A DNA stretch of 64,000 nt from Betaproteobacteria bacterium. GTDB taxonomy: Bacteria > Bdellovibrionota_B > Oligoflexia > Silvanigrellales > Silvanigrellaceae. Shown here piece after piece: positions 27,530-35,195 of the stretch (the stretch's first letter is position 1; the number at the start of each line of letters is the position of its first letter). The position numbers and the translations under genes were made by a program. Below the pieces are notes generated by a model. It did not search any database, was not told the DNA's origin, and saw only the letters and a list, made by a program, of their open reading frames with translations. The DNA is taken from contig VGHE01000007.1 of the NCBI GenBank assembly GCA_016868315.1, positions 122,058 through 186,057 of the forward strand. The letters run 5' to 3'.

Positions 27530-28768
27530 TCATGTATTCAACGGTGGCTGTGCAGACTCGTGCTCATTGCCTTGAGCCTCTGCAGGCTGCCCTTGAATGC
27601 CATCACGTCTTCCACCATGCCGGTTTGCACCGCCTCCACGGCGTCCACGTCGGCGCGAGCGGCGTGGCTGCTGACCTGCGTCCCCTGCGTTCTGAGAGCT
27701 TGCATTCCAGCGCTGTTGCCCCGTGCCACCGCGGCCTCTTTCTCCCTGGCGGGAGCGGTTTTCTCGTGGTTGAGTATCATCTGCTGAACGCGGTGGGCGG
27801 TTGGTTGAATAAATAATGAGTTTTCGATTGTCACCCACACCGACACTCTTGGTGGCGATGCCTTCCATATTTTCGAGTGCCAGGTGAATTACGCGGCGCT
27901 CCTGGCTGCTCTTCGAACTCAAGGTGATCGTTTTGCCGTTCTCTTTGACTTTCGTTGCGACATCGAGTGCCATCGCGCGGAGCTTGTCTTCACGGTCTTG
28001 AGCCGCTCTTCCCGAGTTCAGTGTGACGCGTCCAGAGACATCACCGAAGCGTTTCTGAGCTATGCGTTTGAAAAGATGTTCAAATGCGCACGAGAGGCGG
28101 TCGCTGCGCACAAGGAGTTCCTCAAGTTGAGGAGCTTCGACAGTGACAACAACCTCTTCCTCGTTGAGGAAGTCGAGATTTGGGTTCTGCTGAATTCCAG
28201 GATCGAATCCTTGTGCGAACTGCTGTGCAAGCTCGATGAGCAGAGTTTTGGACTCTTGAGAGTTGAGTGCGCTTCTTGGTCGGTTGGCACGCTCAGAAAG
28301 AGCCTCTTCTGTTTCCAGACGCATATCGTGAGTCCGTTTGCTCTGGGGTTGATTCTGAGCGCCGCTGCGGCGGTTGTTGCTTTGGCGTGGCTCAGGCGCA
28401 GATGCATTTGCACGGCTGTCCCGATCCTGGCGTGCTGGTGCGCGCTTGTTGCCAGCATCGCGCTCGTTGCGTTTTGGGTTTCTATCTTTGTTGTTCGGCT
28501 GCCGCTCTCGAGGTTGTGGTCTATCGGATGATTCGGTGGTGCCGGACATGGCCTGACGCACAGCTTCGCGCGCTGCGGCTTGGACATCATTTTTGTTGTC
28601 GACCCAAGCTTCAAGACGCACACCACGCGCAAAGAGCTTCGAAAAGAGCCCGCCACTCGCCTGGGGCAGGATGTTGTACGAGAGAAGATTTACATCTGTT
28701 CCGAACGCGCGGGCAGCTGCTGCAAGCGCCTCGTCGAGAGTTTTGCCATTAAATTCTTGTTTGCTCAT
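27530..28768 (-). CDS. jag: Jag/KhpB-type RNA-binding protein with degenerate KH loop and RG-rich tail
   Basis: Jag proteins are RNA binders linked to cell elongation and YidC expression. This 412-residue form has Jag_N (about 1-60; FNGKTLDEALAAAARAFGT), a long basic low-complexity linker (about 80-175), a KH-like segment (about 205-290) and an R3H segment with RRVIHLALE, then a basic Arg/Gly-rich tail (about 335-412). The GxxG loop expected in the KH domain is missing: the sequence there is VRSD. RNA binding may thus depend on R3H and the tails. It lies between yidC and mnmE as usual. Most Jag proteins are only 200-300 residues. Confidence 0.88.
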   Translation of the reverse strand: MSKQEFNGKTLDEALAAAARAFGTDVNLLSYNILPQASGGLFSKLFARGVRLEAWVDNKNDVQAAAREAVRQAMSGTTESSDRPQPRERQPNNKDRNPKRNERDAGNKRAPARQDRDSRANASAPEPRQSNNRRSGAQNQPQSKRTHDMRLETEEALSERANRPRSALNSQESKTLLIELAQQFAQGFDPGIQQNPNLDFLNEEEVVVTVEAPQLEELLVRSDRLSCAFEHLFKRIAQKRFGDVSGRVTLNSGRAAQDREDKLRAMALDVATKVKENGKTITLSSKSSQERRVIHLALENMEGIATKSVGVGDNRKLIIYSTNRPPRSADDTQPRENRSRQGERGRGGTGQQRWNASSQNAGDAGQQPRRSRRRGRRGGGANRHGGRRDGIQGQPAEAQGNEHESAQPPLNT

Positions 28769-28838
28769 TAAAATGCTCCACAGTTAGGCGGACTTCGCTC
28801 CAAGGACTTCCGCGTCAGGATGCAGGTTTTACTGGTAG

Positions 28839-30515
28839 TTACGCATCCTTGTATTTCTTCATCATGTACTGCTGCTGTGCGAGCGACAGCACTGTGTTCG
28901 TAATAATATAGAGAACAAGCCCCGATGGGTAGGCCAGCATGAATACCGCAAAAATGACTGGGAGCCATTGCATCATTTTTTGTTGGGCTGGATCCATAGA
29001 GGTGGGCATGGGTGTAAGTTTTTGTTGCACATACATCAATGCTGCCATGATCACAGGTGTGACATACATTGGGTCTTTCGCCGTCAAATCGGTCAGCCAA
29101 CCCGCAAATGGAGCATGGCGTAGCTCAAAGGTATGCAACAAGACTGCGTTGAGGCCAAAAAAGATGGGCAACTGTGGCAGAATCGGCAAGCAACCGCTCA
29201 TTGGATTGACCCCTTTCTGCGCCATAATTGCCATCATTTCTTTCTGCTGTGCTTGCCTGTCGTCTTTGTATTTTTCTTTCAACGCATTCAGCTCGGGTTG
29301 GATTTTCTGCATCTTTTTTCCAGCCACGAATGCTTTTTCGGTCAGCGGGTAAAGAATAATTTTCAGAACGATGGTCAGCACAATAATGGCCATACCCCAG
29401 TTGCCCAGAAGGCTATTGCACCACCTGAGGAAGTAATAAAGCGGCCAGGCAATGACCGAGAAAAAACCGTAGTCGATGTTCTTTTGCAGGTTGCTTCCAT
29501 CGAAAGTTTCCAGAGCCGATTTAGATTTCGGCCCTGCAAAGAAATCGAAACTGAGGGTCTGTGCCGCGCCGGGCTGGAGGTTGTCGATTTGTGTGGAGAG
29601 CATGACTTCATAAAGTGTTCTGTCGGGCACAGAAGTTGCCGTGGCAGCGGAATTGAAGCCTGTGCGCGTCACGCTGAAGTCAAACATTGTTTGTGATTTG
29701 GGAAGCAGAGCCAGCGAAAAATAAAGCGAGTTGCCAGCAACCCACTTGGGCAAGAAACCTTTCTTTTCAAGCAAGACTTCTTTTGTCGGGCTCTCTTCGA
29801 AAGGAAGTTTTTCGCGCGTCACCTCATCGTCTGCAAAAAAGGTTGCATCGCGGTATTCGAGCGGTACAGAGCCAAAAAGGTCGCCTGCGCCACGCAGTTC
29901 CGAGACTCCCCCCAGATCCACTGATACGGGACCACTCCATGGTGTAGTTCCGTTGTTCTTCACAGTGATGGTGAATTCGCCTGTGTAGGGCTTGTTGAGG
30001 TTGAGTGTTTTAACGACTCCAAGATTGTCGGAGGTCTGCGTCAGGGTTGCTGCGCCAGCTCCTGCAACGACGATGTTCGCGGCCACGTCGCGCAAATCTT
30101 TTCCGCCGACGCGCACAGCCAGAGCACGGCAGGGGAAATGACCACCTGTCACATGAGCATTGTCTGTCGATTTAGAATTTTCTTTGAAGCCCTTGAGCTG
30201 CACGTGCTCGATACATGCGCCCGTGCGGCTGAAACGTACCATCATGTCGTCACGGTCGAGAACCATTTGTTCAGTGCTGGTCAGCGTTGCTGTGGGCTGC
30301 TGTTGCAACGCTTCTTGAGACGTAGGCGTCGGAGCAGCTGCGGCACTCTCAGGTGTAGCTGTTGCTGCTGCAGGCTGACTCGGGGCTGCCGGTGTTGCGG
30401 AGGAATTTGTTTCTTGGGCTTGAGAGCGAATCGGTAACAGAACGCCACTCAAAACAATTGAAACGATAAGATTCTTGAAATTTGTAGAGCGTTGCAGAGT
30501 GAGACTATTGAGCAC
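28839..30515 (-). CDS. yidC: Membrane protein insertase YidC
   Basis: Inserts and folds inner-membrane proteins, alone or with Sec. GTG 30515 with AGGA 9 bases upstream is preferred; it overlaps the end of yidD by 11 bases. The 558-residue protein has an N-terminal membrane helix, an Ala/Pro/Gln-rich linker (about 30-80), a large periplasmic beta domain (about 85-330) and the conserved helical core (from YFLRWCNSLLGNWGMAII to the C-terminus). This is the proteobacterial layout. The conserved TM2 hydrophilic-groove region and the short charged C-tail (QQQYMMKKYKDA) are present. Confidence 0.95.
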   Translation of the reverse strand: MLNSLTLQRSTNFKNLIVSIVLSGVLLPIRSQAQETNSSATPAAPSQPAAATATPESAAAAPTPTSQEALQQQPTATLTSTEQMVLDRDDMMVRFSRTGACIEHVQLKGFKENSKSTDNAHVTGGHFPCRALAVRVGGKDLRDVAANIVVAGAGAATLTQTSDNLGVVKTLNLNKPYTGEFTITVKNNGTTPWSGPVSVDLGGVSELRGAGDLFGSVPLEYRDATFFADDEVTREKLPFEESPTKEVLLEKKGFLPKWVAGNSLYFSLALLPKSQTMFDFSVTRTGFNSAATATSVPDRTLYEVMLSTQIDNLQPGAAQTLSFDFFAGPKSKSALETFDGSNLQKNIDYGFFSVIAWPLYYFLRWCNSLLGNWGMAIIVLTIVLKIILYPLTEKAFVAGKKMQKIQPELNALKEKYKDDRQAQQKEMMAIMAQKGVNPMSGCLPILPQLPIFFGLNAVLLHTFELRHAPFAGWLTDLTAKDPMYVTPVIMAALMYVQQKLTPMPTSMDPAQQKMMQWLPVIFAVFMLAYPSGLVLYIITNTVLSLAQQQYMMKKYKDA

Positions 30516-30813
30516 GGATGATTTTCCTGCAGGTTGAGGGATTTTGCGTTGACGCCTCAGCGGGGTCGTCGCCATAGGGGAAGTCCAATCCTCCGGGATG
30601 CCACGGGTGACACTTGCACAAACGCACGGCTGTTCTGGCTCCTCCAACCAAGAGTCCTTGTCGCCGGATACACAAGTGGGCGTATTCAGAGCAGGTTGGA
30701 TAGAACCGGCACCTTGGGCCGAGCGCTGGAGAGATACACCGTTGGTAAATGCGGATCAAGCCGAGCACCAACAGCGCTGGAAATGAGCTCAATGCTTTAT
30801 AAAACTCTTTCAT
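30505..30813 (-). CDS. yidD: Membrane protein insertion efficiency factor YidD
   Basis: Small membrane-associated helper of YidC. ATG 30813 follows AAAGGA; 102 residues. Conserved blocks are IRIYQRCISPALGPRCRFYPTCS and CHPWHPGG, with the family's three cysteines. It begins one base after the rnpA stop and overlaps yidC, giving very tight coupling of all three. Confidence 0.95.
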   Translation of the reverse strand: MKEFYKALSSFPALLVLGLIRIYQRCISPALGPRCRFYPTCSEYAHLCIRRQGLLVGGARTAVRLCKCHPWHPGGLDFPYGDDPAEASTQNPSTCRKIIRAQ

Positions 30814-30814
30814 T

Positions 30815-31288
30815 TTAAATCCTTTCAGTCCTCGCCAGTTCATCGAGCAGCTTTTTGAATGCCGATAGAATCTGCCTTTGGAGTTCCTCGAAGGAGGCAT
30901 TCTGCATCTCTCGGTGGCTGACAATCAGGAGCTTCAAGCTGACCTGTCCATCGGGCTTCAGTGGGCTCAAGCCCGGTTCGCTCTGTAAAACCCGCGCAGC
31001 GTTGCGCAAGCGGCGCTTGACTCTGTTTCTCATGGTGGCCAGTTTTGAAACCTGTTTTTTGGAGGCAACGATACCCAGCTCGAGGACGTGGGGAGTCTCC
31101 TGGGAGAGTTGGGGCGTTCTTTTTGCTTCAAGACAGAGCATTAACAGCGAGCCAGAGCGTGAACGCGCAATGGCTTCGTGTCTTGACTTCCGTCCGCCGG
31201 AGCGCGCCATGGGGCGCACCTGAATGTGAGCAGCCAAAATAATTACCTTCAGTTCCGGTTGCTTGAGCTTGTTATTCGCGTCCACCAT
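30815..31288 (-). CDS. rnpA: Ribonuclease P protein component
   Basis: Protein subunit that helps the RNase P RNA cut 5' leaders from pre-tRNAs. The RNR box reads RNRVKRRLRNAARV, preceded by ELGIVASKKQVSKLATM. ATG 31288 has AGGA 8 bases upstream and gives 157 residues; an internal ATG at 31210 with AGGTG would give a shorter form. rpmH, which normally sits just upstream, is absent: only 68 bases separate this gene from the divergent FecR-domain gene. Confidence 0.92.
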   Translation of the reverse strand: MVDANNKLKQPELKVIILAAHIQVRPMARSGGRKSRHEAIARSRSGSLLMLCLEAKRTPQLSQETPHVLELGIVASKKQVSKLATMRNRVKRRLRNAARVLQSEPGLSPLKPDGQVSLKLLIVSHREMQNASFEELQRQILSAFKKLLDELARTERI

Positions 31289-31356
31289 TCAAATTCCTGA
31301 CGGTTTCTCAATCAGGCGATGGAAGGGGCCGAACATTCCCACAGGAGGCTATCTTG

Positions 31357-32511
31357 ATGTTTGGCAGCGCTGTCAATCCTATACGGCTCGCCCTGTGCGC
31401 CGGCGTTCTGATTTCTCCGGGATTTGCGACCGGCGCGGCAGCAGAGGTTTTGCTTGGTAAGGTCACAGCTGTGACGGGCAAGGCTGAGATCGTCCTCACC
31501 AGCGGTCGGAAATCGGCCGCAGTGGGTATGGAGTTAAAAGAATCCGACCTTATCGAGACAGGCGCTGGCGGAGCCATCCAGGTGCGCTTCGCTGATGGCA
31601 GTTCGTTTACTGTCTATGAAAAGTCGAGCATCAAGATCGATCAATATCGCGTCGCACCGCAGAACCGCAACGTGATTGATTCCGCTGTTGACATCTTGCA
31701 TGGCAAGCTTCGGTTCTTCGTCAATCCCGATACGAAGAAGAAGAAAAATGCTAAATTCAAGACAAAGTCCGCTGTTATGGGCATTCGCGGCACCAGCGGT
31801 GTCATCGATGCGGCTAACCCAAATCAAACGCAGCTCCTGGTTCTCAGCGGGAAGGTCGAGGTCACGAACCCCAGATTCCCTGCTCGTCCGGTTTTTGTTG
31901 GAGCGAACCTGATGACCAGCATCCCAGCGGCGGCCGTTCCATCGCAACCGGTTCAGGTGTCCGGCGATTTCTTGAAAGCCTTCGTTCCCGAAACACCAAA
32001 ATCAGCTGGATTTTCTGATGACAGTGCTACAGCGGCCTCCGCCTTTGGTGGAACTTCACCCGTTGAAGGTCAGAAGCCGAAGTCTGACGAGGAAAAACCT
32101 CCCGCATCCGAACCCCAGCCGAAGAAAGATCCCGAACCGTCCTCAACACAAAAAGACGGAGGCAGCCAACGCGGTAAAACTCTTTTCGCTCCGGGAGGAG
32201 AGGTCATTCGACCAGCTGCAGAGTCAGGTGGGATAGAGTCCTCGCTTTCCTCGGCCGCACAAGGAAATTCAGGCACGGCAAAGCAAGGCAAACCAACAGC
32301 TGGCGCGGCTGAAAATACACCGGTGGAGAGAAAATCCTCTGAGAAGGTACCTGCGGTCGATGTGCTGCGACAGGTTGATAAAACCACGACTCAAATTAAA
32401 TCGACTGTTGAAACTGTCGAGAGAAATGTGCAGCAGACGATTCAGGTCATTGCTACTCCCGCACCAGCACCTCAGAAAATCAAGGTCAAGATAAACTTGC
32501 CCGGGAATTAA
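31357..32511 (+). CDS. Secreted FecR-domain protein with Pro/Lys/Ser-rich tail
   Basis: ATG 31357, with AGGAGG 8 bases upstream. The 384-residue protein has a signal peptide (cleavage near residue 29), then a FecR domain (about 30-190: VTGKAEIVLTSGRKSAAVGM, GAIQVRFADGSSFTVY, KSAVMGIRGTSGVID, VLSGKVEVTNP). About 190 residues of Pro/Lys/Ser-rich disordered sequence follow, ending in a coiled-coil-like segment. Free-standing periplasmic FecR domains of this kind differ from the anti-sigma FecR, which has a membrane helix. No FecI sigma factor or TonB receptor is nearby. Role unknown; a ligand- or matrix-binding envelope protein is plausible. Confidence 0.85.
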   Translation: MFGSAVNPIRLALCAGVLISPGFATGAAAEVLLGKVTAVTGKAEIVLTSGRKSAAVGMELKESDLIETGAGGAIQVRFADGSSFTVYEKSSIKIDQYRVAPQNRNVIDSAVDILHGKLRFFVNPDTKKKKNAKFKTKSAVMGIRGTSGVIDAANPNQTQLLVLSGKVEVTNPRFPARPVFVGANLMTSIPAAAVPSQPVQVSGDFLKAFVPETPKSAGFSDDSATAASAFGGTSPVEGQKPKSDEEKPPASEPQPKKDPEPSSTQKDGGSQRGKTLFAPGGEVIRPAAESGGIESSLSSAAQGNSGTAKQGKPTAGAAENTPVERKSSEKVPAVDVLRQVDKTTTQIKSTVETVERNVQQTIQVIATPAPAPQKIKVKINLPGN

Positions 32512-32516
32512 TGTTC

Positions 32517-33545
32517 TTATTTTTGCTTGTCTCGACGTGATAAATTCAGTTGCTGAGTTTGTGGAAGACGGGTGATGATGACCTTCCTCTTCGTTGGCCA
32601 TGAGATGCGTTTTTGCAGCACCTGATTCTCTTCCGTAATCACGGTCAACTCGATTTTGTTATTTTTACTCTCGCGTTGTTGCGGTGTAGCTCGATAAATT
32701 CCGGATGTCAGCTTCGCTTTCCAAAGCTGCAGCGGCATGTTTTCAAGATAAACCCGCACTTTTTGGTTACCGTGTCGAACCACAAAGACTGTTTCTGTAT
32801 TGCCCACTTTCTTTTCGAGTTGGGGGTTTTCGTAACCTCTAATTTCACTGAGCCAGGTCTCTGCTTCTTTTTCGATATTGGGAAACTGGTTCACCAAAAA
32901 CGAAAAGTGCTCGCCGTTGGCGCGCTCCCTGGCGCACTCATGCACTGCTGGAGCATCTTGAAGAGTCGTGCATGCGAGTTTGATTCGTTCACCGAGTGGC
33001 ATGCTGTCTGCTGCCTTCTTCAGATTCTGAACAAGAGTGTTCTTGAGAGTTTCGTCAAGTTTCAGAGCGGTGAAGTCAAAAGCAATCCATTCTGGACGAG
33101 GTGTGGGTTTGTTCACAAGTGACGTGGAGTCTGAGTTGTGCGAAGACAACAACGTGGCATTGCCTTCGTGCACTTCGGCGAGGTCAAAAAAGGTGGTGGC
33201 TTGGTAAACGTTAGACCGAGGTATCAGAAGATCGCGCCGCATTTTGAAGGCGATTCCCTCAGCCTGAAGGATGACCGATTTTCCACTCTTCAACATGACA
33301 CGGCTTTCGAACACGCCGTCAGCGTTGGTTGTGCCGAGCACAATTTGTTCAGGATCAAATGCAGAAATTTTTGCGTTCTTTACCGCTCTTCCACCGGTAC
33401 CGCGCACTGTCACCTTGAGCCTGACCTCTGTTTTTCCGGTGGTAACCACCCCCGACTCAAGCTGATAGCGTTTGATAAGAAATCCGACCGAGGCTGATGC
33501 CAAGCCCATCACAACAAGACCGATGTGTGTCCAGGTCAATTTCAT
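32517..33545 (-). CDS. Membrane-anchored protein with Ig-like/CarboxypepD_reg-like domain
   Basis: A 342-residue protein I cannot place in a named family. One N-terminal membrane helix (about 7-24) is followed by a beta domain (about 40-125: RLKVTVRGTGGRAVKNAKISAF, then TTNADGVFESRVML) with the pattern of carboxypeptidase regulatory-like or Big-type modules. A mixed C-terminal part holds a Cys pair near 192-208. The ribosome binding site GGGGAGG lies between the arms of a 9-bp inverted repeat directly before the ATG, so translation is probably controlled by RNA structure. It is convergent with the FecR-domain gene, 5 bases apart. Confidence 0.75.
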   Translation of the reverse strand: MKLTWTHIGLVVMGLASASVGFLIKRYQLESGVVTTGKTEVRLKVTVRGTGGRAVKNAKISAFDPEQIVLGTTNADGVFESRVMLKSGKSVILQAEGIAFKMRRDLLIPRSNVYQATTFFDLAEVHEGNATLLSSHNSDSTSLVNKPTPRPEWIAFDFTALKLDETLKNTLVQNLKKAADSMPLGERIKLACTTLQDAPAVHECARERANGEHFSFLVNQFPNIEKEAETWLSEIRGYENPQLEKKVGNTETVFVVRHGNQKVRVYLENMPLQLWKAKLTSGIYRATPQQRESKNNKIELTVITEENQVLQKRISWPTKRKVIITRLPQTQQLNLSRRDKQK

Positions 33546-33548
33546 GGT

Positions 33549-33583
33549 GCATCTGCCTCCCCTGACCTGATTTTGGCAGATGC
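33549..33583 (-). promoter_or_regulatory. RBS-sequestering hairpin before the 32517-33545 gene
   Basis: On the minus strand GCATCTGCC pairs with GGCAGATGC over a perfect 9 bp around a 17-base loop; the AGGGGAGG ribosome binding site spans the loop and the start of the 3' arm, and the ATG follows 3 bases later. The 5' arm can pair instead with GCAG just upstream, so two exclusive structures exist. Confidence 0.5.
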
Positions 33584-33585
33584 TT

Positions 33586-33597
33586 CTGCATATGCAG
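33586..33597. repeat. 12-bp perfect palindrome next to the RBS hairpin
   Basis: CTGCATATGCAG reads identically on both strands and adjoins the hairpin at 33549-33583. It may be an operator, or part of the alternative RNA fold, since its GCAG end is complementary to CTGC in the hairpin's 5' arm. Confidence 0.35.
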
Positions 33598-33638
33598 TGG
33601 TAAAAATTTGCAGCTTTTTTTTGAGCGGAACGATTTTG

Positions 33639-33956
33639 CTACACTCTGGGAATTAATTTCCAGAGTCTACGCTCTGGGCAGTAGGCAATGCATATGCTGC
33701 TTCTATGCTTGTTTAGGAAATGCTTGGCTCTTTGGAGTTGCTTTTTGGTTGTTTCGCGTCGGGCAGTCGAGAGCCAGCCCACGTGGTCGGAGTGCCTGAC
33801 TTCCCCTTGAAGCAGGTTTGTGAGATCCGGGAGGCGGAGCCCTCGGGGACTGCGAACCAAGCAGTGCAGCAGAGTGAGTGTGCGTTTGGGAATGCGCTGC
33901 GGAACGGCATCGATAAGTTCTGTCATTGGAATGAGCTCTTGGTATTCAGATTTCAT
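33639..33956 (-). CDS. Small basic protein, possible winged-helix DNA binder
   Basis: Open frame of 105 residues (95 if the ATG at 33926 is used; both have weak ribosome binding sites). The sequence RTLTLLHCLVRSPRGLRLPDLTNLL followed by basic helices (TTKKQLQRAKHFLNKH) and a strand pair (ICIAYCPERRLWKLI) would suit a winged helix. It is divergent from the 394-residue unknown gene and 93 bases upstream of the membrane-anchored protein on the same strand. Real coding is likely but not certain. Confidence 0.5.
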   Translation of the reverse strand: MKSEYQELIPMTELIDAVPQRIPKRTLTLLHCLVRSPRGLRLPDLTNLLQGEVRHSDHVGWLSTARRETTKKQLQRAKHFLNKHRSSICIAYCPERRLWKLIPRV

Positions 33957-34010
33957 TGCGGGAATTCATCCTCCAGCCGCACTCTCTGCAAGAGTGATGC
34001 CAACGTCAAA

Positions 34011-35195
34011 ATGTCGCAGGGCAAGCGTGACCCTCCTCCTGCGCCTCAGATCTGCGAGACTGCCTGCATGATGACAAACCATTCCATAGACTTCAGACAA
34101 TTGGCTGAGTGGCAGGAGAGTGCGACTCGAAACCGGGCGCTGATTCGTGTGCTTCAGGAATCTGCACAGGAGACTCTCGCAGGAAAGGTCACGCCCTTAG
34201 CTGCGGCGTTTCATGAAGCCTCGGTTGCGGCTGTATATCAGCAATTTGGTTTCTCCGTGTTTTCTCCGGAGTCTCGGCGATTGCTGGCTATTTCCCAATC
34301 TCGACACACCCGAATCGCGAGCCATACCATCCTCGACTGGCTGGATCAGGCTGCATATCAACAGCTGGCCGATTTCCATGTGCTCAGGTATCTCGACGCT
34401 GAGCCAGACTGGCTGGAACTCAGCCACACCTTCTGCGTTTCAGTCATCAAACGGATCGTTGTGTGTCGTCCGCAGGAGTGGCAGGCCGTAGGACTAGAGC
34501 ATTACCCGCGTGAGCTACTCGAAATGTTGCTCAGAGTGGCGGATTTGCAAATGCTCGGAATGCGGCAACAGGCAGAAATCCTGCCAGGCTTCGAGATGCT
34601 TCTGCGGGCGCAGGGCGATCACCCTCTGCTCAGCGAATTGCTTCAATCGTCGCTTGAACAATGGGGTCACGCTATCGATCTGGTGCTGGCGCGTGTTGCA
34701 CAAGAGCCCCTATCTCTGCTTGCTTGGCGTCTTGAGGCGTTCACAACCGAGAGGCAGTTGCAGAATGATGCACGTCTCGCGGTGCAGACCGTTTCACCTG
34801 AAGAAGTTGAATCGACCGCTCTCAAAGTCATTGTGATGATCGCGGCGCTTTCCGGATTCGAGTTTGGCCAGGAAAAGGCTGTTGTTGCCGAAACACCTGT
34901 GACTTTTTCGCACCTGACAAAGGCGCTTGAAGGCTTCGTTGCGCTGCAGACAGAGCCAGCACGCATGGCTGCTCTGCTGCTTAATTGTGGAGTGTCTCGT
35001 CACAAGTTGATTCAAGAAATCGAAATGACGCTTGCCGTGGGCGAACAGTTGGGCGTTTTCAAATGGGTGACTCTCGCGAAGAACCAGAAGGCAGTGTTGC
35101 TCACATCGCTTGCGATGCAGGTCATCGAGCCTTACCGGGAGTTAATCGAGTCATCCTTTGGGCGAGGCGAACCTCATTCGCACGTTCCCTGCTGA
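34011..35195 (+). CDS. Unknown all-helical protein
   Basis: A 394-residue soluble protein of mostly Leu/Ala/Glu-rich helices with no recognised motif. The start is uncertain: ATG 34011 and ATG 34068 or 34071 (MMTNHSIDFRQL) are possible, and none has a strong ribosome binding site; ordered sequence begins near the later ones. The helix pattern (LLEMLLRVADLQMLGMRQQAEI, MAALLLNCGVSRHKLIQEI) suggests an alpha-solenoid or regulatory scaffold. It is divergent from a small possible DNA-binding protein and overlaps the convergent OmpA-like gene by 22 bases. Confidence 0.7.
   Translation: MSQGKRDPPPAPQICETACMMTNHSIDFRQLAEWQESATRNRALIRVLQESAQETLAGKVTPLAAAFHEASVAAVYQQFGFSVFSPESRRLLAISQSRHTRIASHTILDWLDQAAYQQLADFHVLRYLDAEPDWLELSHTFCVSVIKRIVVCRPQEWQAVGLEHYPRELLEMLLRVADLQMLGMRQQAEILPGFEMLLRAQGDHPLLSELLQSSLEQWGHAIDLVLARVAQEPLSLLAWRLEAFTTERQLQNDARLAVQTVSPEEVESTALKVIVMIAALSGFEFGQEKAVVAETPVTFSHLTKALEGFVALQTEPARMAALLLNCGVSRHKLIQEIEMTLAVGEQLGVFKWVTLAKNQKAVLLTSLAMQVIEPYRELIESSFGRGEPHSHVPC

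Noticed and set aside
27437..28771. Several plus-strand frames of 60-215 residues
   Set aside because: All are opposite mnmE or jag; the basic low-complexity part of jag keeps other frames open.
31289..31356. rpmH between rnpA and the FecR-domain gene
   Set aside because: Only 68 bases and no frame resembling L34 in any direction.
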